Origin: Bryobacteraceae bacterium
GTDB lineage: Bacteria > Acidobacteriota > Terriglobia > Bryobacterales > Bryobacteraceae
NCBI GenBank assembly: GCA_025928545.1
Contig: JAICJH010000001.1
Location: 62,001-126,000 of the forward strand
DNA length: 64,000 bases
Direction: 5' to 3'
Numbering within the stretch: the stretch's first letter is position 1; every line of letters starts with the position of its first letter. A program made the translations under genes and the position numbers. Of this stretch, positions 54,401 to 63,400 are shown piece after piece. The notes under the pieces are model-generated. The model did no database searches. It saw only the letters and a list, made by a program, of their open reading frames with translations, and was not told the DNA's origin.

Positions 54401-57400
54401 CCGTCACATTCAGAATCGCCGGGCTGGTGCCCAGAGCCTGATTCGACACGCCGTTGAAAGCCACCGTCTGGTTCCCCTTCGTAACACTGAAGGTCTTTGT
54501 CATCGGCGGCGCGGGGCCGAACGTTTCGTTGCCCGGTTGGGTAGCCGTGATCGAGCACGTTCCAACGGAAACCAGAGTCACACTGGAGCCGGAAGCCGTA
54601 CAGACGGACGCCGTGTTGCTCGTGAATGCAACCGGCAGAGCCGAACTGGCCGTCGCCGTAAGCGCCACAGGTCCGGCAGACAGCAATATATCCGCGGGCT
54701 GCGGGAACGTGATTACATTCGCGCCGGTCACATTAAATGTCTTCGTGACCGAAGCCGCTGCGCCGTACGTGGCGTCTCCTGCCTGCGATGCGCTGATCGA
54801 ACACTGACCGGCCGCCACCGCGGTAGCGTTTGCTCCGGACACAGTGCAAACAGCCGTCGTGTTCGAGGTGAAGCTCACGTTCAACCCCGAAGTAGACGTC
54901 GCGTTTAACCCACCGGCCGCGGCGCCAACCGCCGTGTCGGAAGGCTGAGCGAAATCGATCGTCTGCGCTACCTTCGCAACGGTGAGAGTTTGAGTCACCG
55001 GTGACGCGGCTGCCCAGAGGGGATCCCCTGGCTGGCTCGCCGTGATCGAGCACGTGCCCGCGGCCAACAACGACAATGCGATTTCTGATACGGTGCAGAC
55101 CGAGGCGCTGTTTGAAGTGAAAGATACTGCCAGACCGGATGTCGCGGTCGCAATGAGCACCGGCGTCGTTCCCAGAGTCTGTGTGGAAAGCTGCGGGAAT
55201 GCGATGGTTTGAACGCCTTTGTTCACCGTAAACGCCTGGACGTTCGGTATCGCGACAGGGTGGGTCGTGTCGCCTGGTTGCGTCGCTGTAATGGAGCAGT
55301 TCCCGGGGGATACCAGAGTCAACGTCGTTCCCGAAACGGTGCAGACCGCGGATGTGTTCGAAGCGAAACTCACCGGAAGCCCGGAAGAAGCGCTCGCGCT
55401 CAAAGCGAATGGAAGCGTTCCGTAGTTCACATCGGTCAACGGACCGAAGCTGATGGTGGGTGCGGATCCCGCCACCACCAGTATGGTCGCCGCGTTGCTT
55501 GTGAAGCCGTCGTTACCACCATCGGTGGTGTACGTGGCCGTATACGTGTGGGTGCCCGTAGCGGTCGGCGAAACAATGATTGAATAAGGACTCGTCGCCT
55601 GAGCCGCCGAACCCAACAGCGTTGCGCCTTCATAGAACTGCACCTTGCCCGAGGCGGGGGCAAATCCGGTGGGGGTGACTGTCAGGGTCAGTGGCGTCAC
55701 CGACCCTGCAATGACAGCAACACTCGTGGTGGTCAGGACGGCGCCTGGAACCGCCGACGAGCCGAGAAGTACCGTGACGCTGTTGTCGCCCTGATTCGAT
55801 ACCGCAAGATCGAGTCTGCCGTCGCGGTTGAAATCCGCCACCGCGACGGACGTGGGTGCGGACCCTGCGGGGAATGGGCTTCCCAGGCCAGGCGCGAACG
55901 ACCCGGCGCCATTACCAATGAGGACTGTTATGTTGTTGTCGTTTCGGTTTGTAACAGCGAGGTCCACGGAGCCGTCGCCGTTAAAATCTCCGCTTCCGAT
56001 CGAAGTCGGAAAAGAACCTGCGGCGAACGGGCTCCCCGTCACCTCGGCAAACGATCCAGTGCCGTTACCGGCGAGCACTGTTACACCGCGCCCGCTGGCC
56101 ACCGCCAGATCTGGTTTTCCGTCCCCGTTGAAATCGCGCGCCACCACCGACGTCGGATTATCGTTCGGCGGCAGAGGTATGTCCGCAGACTGGGAAAATA
56201 CTCCCGTGCTGCTGCCGAGAAGCACCACAACTCCCGTGGAGTTGGTAACGGCGAGGTCGGGGTTTCCGTCACCATTGAAGTCCGCGATTGCAATCGCCGT
56301 CGGGGAACCCCTGAGTCCATAGGGTCCTGACGAAGAGGCGGCAAAACCTCCCGCTCCATTCCCCAGCAGGACGAAGACGGTATATGTGTTGTGGCCGATG
56401 TCGTTATTCGTAATCGCCAGATCCGGATTGCCGTCCTGGTTGAAGTCACCCGCCGCCACAGCTGTTGTGTACGTCGCGTTCGGGCCGATTCCACCAACTG
56501 TGGATTTCGTGAAACCGCCTGACCCGTCCCCGAGCAGAACAGTCACGCCTTGCCCGCCGCGGTTTGCCACCACGGCGTCCCGATGTCCATCTTTATTGAA
56601 GTCTCCGAAGGCGAGAAATACGGGGGTGCTGCCGGTTGAGATGAGATTATTGAGTGAGAAAAACCCGCCCTCGCCATCGCTGCCCAGTACCCTCACATAG
56701 TTCTGGCTCCCGGCAGTGACCGCAAGATCCGGTATTCCGTCGCCGTTAAAATCGGTTGTCCCGATAAACGTGGGCCCCGAAAACGATCCGATGGAGAGCG
56801 GGCCGTTCGGATCGGCCACGAACGTTCCTTCGGTCGCCGTTGTGATTCTGAAACTGCGTTGAACAGGCACCGCCCCCGCCGTTGTCGCGTTACCCTGTTG
56901 GCTCGCCCGGATTGTGCAGATGCCAGGCTCAACAAGCGTCACTATTGTCCCGGAAACCAGACACGTCACCGGAGTCATGGAGTCGAATACGACAGCGAGT
57001 CCTGAACTCGCCGACGCACTGACCGTGAATGGCGCTGACCCGAGGGCTTTGTCCGGAAGGGCTGCGAACGTAATTGTCTGTCCGACTGGATTCACCGTAA
57101 AGCTCTGACTTTGCGACGGAGCAGGGGGGCTGTAGCTATTCCCCGGTTGGCTCGCCTGTATCGTGCAGGTCCCGACCGCCTCCGTTGTCACAGTTGTACC
57201 GGACACGGTACATACGGATGAGGTGAGACTGGCAAAGCCGACCGGAAGCCCCACCGATGACGTGGCGCCGACTGTGAACACAGTGCCGAAGATCTTGTCC
57301 GAGAGAGCGCCGAATGCGATCGTTTGGCTCGTGGCTGAGATGTTAAAACTCTGATCCACGTTGGGTGCCGCGGGGCTGTAGGCATTTCCCGATTGACTGG

Positions 57401-60400
57401 CCCGAATGGTGCACACTCCGACCGACACCAGGGTCACGGTTGCACCCTTTACGGTGCAAACCGCCGATGTGGCCGACGTAAATGCGACGGTCAACCCAAC
57501 CGAAGAAGTGGCGCTCACGGTGAAAGGCGCCGCTCCGAATGCCCGGTCGGACAGCGCACCGAACGAAATCGTCTGGCTGGAAGCAGTCACCGCCACCGTT
57601 AGCGTATTGCTGGTCGAACCCGCGTTACCTCCGGCGCCGGCGTAGACCGCCTTGAGACTGTGGCTTCCCGCCGTCAGGGTCGAAATGGACAGAGTATAGG
57701 GCGGGGCCGCGACCGTGCCAATATTCGCTGTGGCATCGAAGAACGTGACGGTGCCCGCCGGTGGATTCGAGTTGAACGCAGCCTGATTGATCGTTGCCGT
57801 CAGAGGCACGGTCGCCCCGAAGGCAACGTTGGAAGCTGGAGTGGTCAGACTAAGAGTTGTAGCTCCCGGCGCGCCGAACAGGATGCTCGCAAAATGCCCG
57901 TAATCGCCACCTCCCAACGTGACGATGAGGTCCGGTCGGCCATCGCGGTCAAAGTCCGCCGTCGCGATTTGCGAGGGGAGTACTCCCGCCGTGAAGGTCG
58001 GGCTGGTCGTAAAACCGCCCGTGCCGCCACCGAGCAGTGCTACTGCGAACGGCAGCGCGAGATCCAGTTTGCCATCTCCGTTGAAATCGCCGACCGCCGG
58101 AGTGTAATACCCGTTGGTTGAAAATGACGACGCCGCGCCATTGAGACCAGGGCTGACGTACCCGCCTGCGCCGTCGGCCAGGAGCAGATTGATGTTCTTA
58201 TCGTATCGTCCTACTACGAAGTCCAGCCTGCCGTTTCCATCAAAATCGCCTGTGGTGAGCGATGTCATCAGTCCGAGGCCCCCTGGGGGTGCCCCGGCGT
58301 CCAGGCTGATTGCGGCCCCGAAACTTCCCATGCCGTTACCGGGCAGGATGTTTACCGTACCCGTGCCCGCGTTTCCGACAGCAATATCCAGCGCCCCGTC
58401 TCCATTGAAGTCCCCGATTGTCATTGCTACAGGGGCGTTATTCAGGGCTTGCGACATCTGTGCGGCGGAAGCCACCGGAAAATTCACCGGCGCTCCGAAC
58501 CCGCCGGTTCCATCCCCGGCCAGAACACTGATGTCGTTACTGCCTGAATTTGCAACCGCAAGATCCAGTATTCCGTCGCCATTGAAGTCTGCCGCTGCCA
58601 CCGAATAGGGCTTAACGCCGGTTGCAAACGCCACGGCCGGTACAAAACCTGCCGAGCCGCCTGCAAGAAGAACGCTCACGGTTTTGGATCCATAATTCGT
58701 AACGGCCAGATCCGACTTCCCGTCGCCGTTGAAGTCCCCAACCGCAAGGGCGCCGGACGGTGTTGCGAACGTGATTCCCGCGCCGAATCCTCCGCTGCCG
58801 TCGCCGGGCAGCAGCATCCCCAGGCCGGACCCATCGACAAGAACGATGTCCGGATTGTTATCGCCATTGAAATCGCCCACCGCAACATTAGAAGAACCGC
58901 TGATCCTGCCAGTCGGCAGGAAATTCGCGCTGCTGAAGCCACCCGAACCGTTTCCCGACAACACCGCAAAGCTGCGATTTACCGACGTTGCCGGACTGAA
59001 GGCCGAGTCTCCTGGTTGCCCCGCTTCGATGGTGCATTTCCCGCCCGGCACGAGCAGCAGCACAGTCGCACCGTTCACCTGGCACGTAGACGGCGTGGCG
59101 GAAGTGAACAACACCACCAGTCCGGAACTCGATGTCGCAGCCAGTGTAATCGGAGCCGCGCCGAACGTCCTGTTCGGCAGCGGCGCGAACGAGATAGTCT
59201 GGCCGCTCCGGGGTGTTACCTGAAAACTCCGGCTGACAGGCGGCGCGGTCGAATATGCCGAGTTGCCGGGCTGGACCGCTTGTATGCTGCAACTCCCCGC
59301 CGAAAGCACCGTAACTGTGGCGCCGGATACCGAGCACACCGCCGGCGTCGTCGAAGTGAAATAAACCGGCAGGCCGGAAGTGGCGCTCGCCCGAATCAGG
59401 AACGGAATCGCTCCCGAACCAACGTCGGGAAGAGGCGCGAACGTAATGGTCTGGCTGACCCCGGTCACCGTCAGAGTAATGGCTGAACTGGGGGAACCTC
59501 CAATGCTGATGGTGCCCAGGTAGTAAGCCGAAAAAGTGTGGGCGTTGGCCCCAAAACCAGTCATCGTGAAAGTGGCCACACCCGTCGCATCCACCGATGC
59601 GGCCCCGATGATGGCTCCATCCGCGAAATAAAGCACTGAGCCGATGCTGACCGGTCCGCCGGCCGTGGTCACAATCGTCTTCAAAACAATCGGTTGGCCC
59701 GGTGGTGAGGGGCTCGCAGGCATCACAAGCGTCGTGGTGGAAGCAATCAGGCTGGTCGTTAGTTGCAGGATTCCCGTGCTGCCGATCAACCTTGTGTCGC
59801 CCGGGTAGGTCGCAGTGATCGTATGGGCGCCAGGAACGATTGCAGGCGTGCTGTACGCCGCCTGACCGAATGTATCGATCGGCGCCGTGCCGAGCTGATT
59901 CGAGCCATCGAAGAATGTGACCTTCCCCGTGGGTAGCAGCGCGCTCGGAGCGACGGGCCGTATCGTGGCGGTATATGTGACCGAGGCGCCGGCGGTAGCG
60001 GGGTTGGACGAAGCCGCCACCGCTACCGAACTGTTAGCCTGCGTGACGGTCTGGGTTACGCCACTGCTGGTGACCGGAGCGTAGTTACTGTCTCCCTGAT
60101 ACTCCGCGGTAAAAGTTTGTCCTGAATTGCCCGGCTCCAGAAGCGCGGTTTGCGTCGCAGTGCCAGTGGTGATTGTCGGTGATCCGAGCGTGCTCTTGCC
60201 TGAGGAGAATTTGACCGTTCCGCCTGGCGCGGGCCCTGTTCCGGACACCGTGGCGGTGAAGGTAATTGGCCCGCCGGCCACGGCGGGATTCGGTGAACTG
60301 GTCAACGTGACTACCGGCGTAAGAACCGGTATGATCTGGTTCAACGTGTCGGAAGTAGTGGCTTTATATTCCGGGTCGCCGCTATAGGCAACTGTGATCG

Positions 60401-63400
60401 TGTGAGTGCCGATGATGAAAGCAGGGACAGTCAGCCTGGCCGTCGCCGTCAGATCCGCACCGGGTGCCAGGGTGAGTTGCCCGATGGAGTTTCCGCCATC
60501 GAGAAACGTTACGGTTCCGGTCGGAGTGATGCCGTTGACACCTTTTACCTTCGCAGTCAGATCCACGCTTTGGAGGTACAGCGACGGATTCAGCGAACTC
60601 TCAACCGTGACAGCGGGGTCGGCGAGCCACGCGAGGTTCAGGCACCATCCGCCGGCAACGCTGCCACCGCTGGACCCGGCCGTGCCGTTCTGAGCGGCGT
60701 ACAGGGACCAATAGTCGTTCGGGTCAGTACCCCCCAGCGTCCCGATAAACGTTGCAGTTCCGGCCAACGGTGGATAGCCGTAGGGGCCGGAAGGAGCGGG
60801 ATACAGATACGCATCGGCTGACGCGCCGCCGATCGGAAGGTATACTCCTGAACCGACGACGCCCGGAAGCAAAGTCTTGCCCTGGTCAGGCGCCGCGTCG
60901 CTGAAAGTCATCGCCGAGTTTGTCGTAAAAACCGCGCCCGCGTGTGAGAAGAAACTGAACGCGCCGCCGTTCGGTGGTACCAGCAGCATCTGTGGGCTGT
61001 CTCCGGCGGCAAGCGTGATTCCGTTCAGCGTCACCGACGCCCGAAGCAGCGAAGTTGGAGCGTTCGAAACGAACACGCGCGAGGCATACGGACTGGCGGC
61101 GCCGGGCGTGCCCGGCAGACGCAGAGGCGCGGTATTGCAGTAGACTCCACGTCCGTTTGTGTTGGTCCTGCTCGTAGGTGTATCGACCGTATAAAGGAGC
61201 TTGCTGCTGCTTCCGGCAATCCCGGCGTTGCCTGCGCTGCCGGGAAGACCGGAATAGACGGCGGTAATCTCGGTACTTCCTTCAGCCGGCGTGATCGTGA
61301 ATTGTGCCAGACCTCCGGAGGTCAGTGGCATCGGTCCCGCCAGCACAGTCGAACCCTGCTTGAAGGTGACGGTGCCCGGTAGCGCGGATGTGGAACCCGG
61401 CTCATCCACGCGCGCCGTGAAGGTTACGGATGTTCCGACGGGCGCCGGACTCGCCGGCAACGCGGTCAGCGTAGTAGTCGTCGGTGCCTTGGGCGTCGGG
61501 GTGACGTTCATGCACCACCCGCTGATCGACGTGGCTCCCGTCCCCCCCAACATATAAAGCGACCAGCGGGTGGGCCCGGTCGTATCGCTGCCGGCGAATG
61601 CGGAATTCAGAGTAGTCGCGCCCCGCGGCGCCGCATATTCCGGAGCGATTGTCGCCGGCCCGGGTAAGCTTGCGAAAGTGGCTGCGGTGGGACGATAGCT
61701 TCCCGCGGCAACCCCGCTGGAATTCAGCGTCTGCGTTGCCGAGTCATCCAGCGTGATGTCCAGATTCGTCGCCTTCGAAAGGCCTCCCGAGCCCGACCAG
61801 AAGACCAGGTTTTCGCCGCCGGGAGCAGCCAGCAAAAACGACATGCCGTTCGGCGAATCGGCCGTGAGTCCTTTCAGTGAAAGTGTGAGACGTTCGAGAA
61901 CCGATCCGAATCCAGGCAGATATATGTAAGAAGGGTAGGCGTATGGCGTCCCCGGGCCGCTTGTGCTGAGGCCGCCATTGTTGCAATAAAGGTTGCTGTT
62001 CGGATCATGGACGGTGGGCGAATCCACCCGCTGCAGGATCGTGGCCGACGCATCCGCGAATTTCCCGTCCAGATCGTGGAATGCGGCCGTGATCTTGTTT
62101 GTTCCTTCCGGCAGCGAATCGATCGTCAGGAAGGCTACGCCGACTCTCGTTGAATACGGCCCTCCGATGACTTGGGTTCCGTTGAAGAGGGTGATCTGCA
62201 GCCCGGGCGCGAAAGCAAAATTGAAGTTCGGGCCGACGCCGACCGAAAAGGTTACCGGTTCCCCTTTCGCCGCGGGCGTCTTGTTGGTAATCAGATACAC
62301 CGTCTCGGGAATTGGCTGGCCGCTCGAGGCGGGATCTTCGGTCAATTGAAATGTCGCGGTGAGATTGTTGTAAGAAGCGGTAACGTTGAATTTTCCATCG
62401 CTTCCCCAAATGGCGGCGCTGCTGCCATTCACGAAAGGAGATCTCGTGGAACTCAGCAGATTCAACACGGCGATCCCGTCCGCACCCGTTGTGGTGGTTG
62501 CCGTCGCAGCCCCGCTGGGGTCGATGGCGCACTGAATTGTGCCGGGCGTGACGCACTTCCACGTGATCGCCAGCCCCGGAACCGGAGCGTTGTTCCAATC
62601 CACAAACTGCACCTTCAGCGGCTGGTAAAAGGCCGCCGCCACCGCGGCCGATGTCTGGGCGCCGGAGAAACGGCTTTTTGTCTGAGCATCCCCGGAAATA
62701 ATAATCGTCTTGACTGCCGGCGCGGTCCCTCCGAATCCGGCGTCCTGCGTGCGGATCGTAATGTCTCCCCAGTTGGGGACGTTGAGATCCATGTGTGGTG
62801 TGTCGCCATCGTGCTGAAGGGCCGCGCACTCCAGTCTCGGCAGGTAAGCATCTGCGATGGCGTCCTCAATAAAATCTTCGATTTTGCCCAGAACTTTCCC
62901 CACCACCCATCCCAAAACGGGGCCGAGTTCCGCGTCGGCCGCCTTATTGATGGCCGTGTTGATCACGTATGTGCCGATTCCGTAAGCCAGAGCCGACGTC
63001 CGCACCTTGCCGGTTGGATCGGCGGTTTCCCCGGTGTAAGCGGCGGAATATATCGGTCCACCCAAAACGGAAAGATCCAGCTGTGCTCCGCCCAACCCCT
63101 GCCCGGCCCAATCGAACAGATTGTCCTTATTGAACTGCGTATCCGTTTCCACGTTGTACAGCTTGTACCAGTCGATCGTGGCGCTTCCCTTCGGCGGAAT
63201 GGTGACCCCCAGCGCATCGGAACGCCAGTCGAACCAGGAGTTGTTGACGATGGTTCGGTAACAACCCGTCGCCGCCGATCCCTGACCGGACAGCGGGCCG
63301 CCCGGATCGGTAAGCGTGATTCCGGCCGTACCCCTTGTGTAGTAATTGGTCGCCACGAGAGGATAGCTTCTCGGAAAGTCTCCGGTTTGGCTCGCCGAGT

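Noticed and set aside
48950..59460. Regularly spaced repeats that could be taken for a CRISPR array
   Set aside because: The period (~249 bp) follows codons, the units diverge at third positions, and the whole stretch is one open frame. It is a protein repeat.
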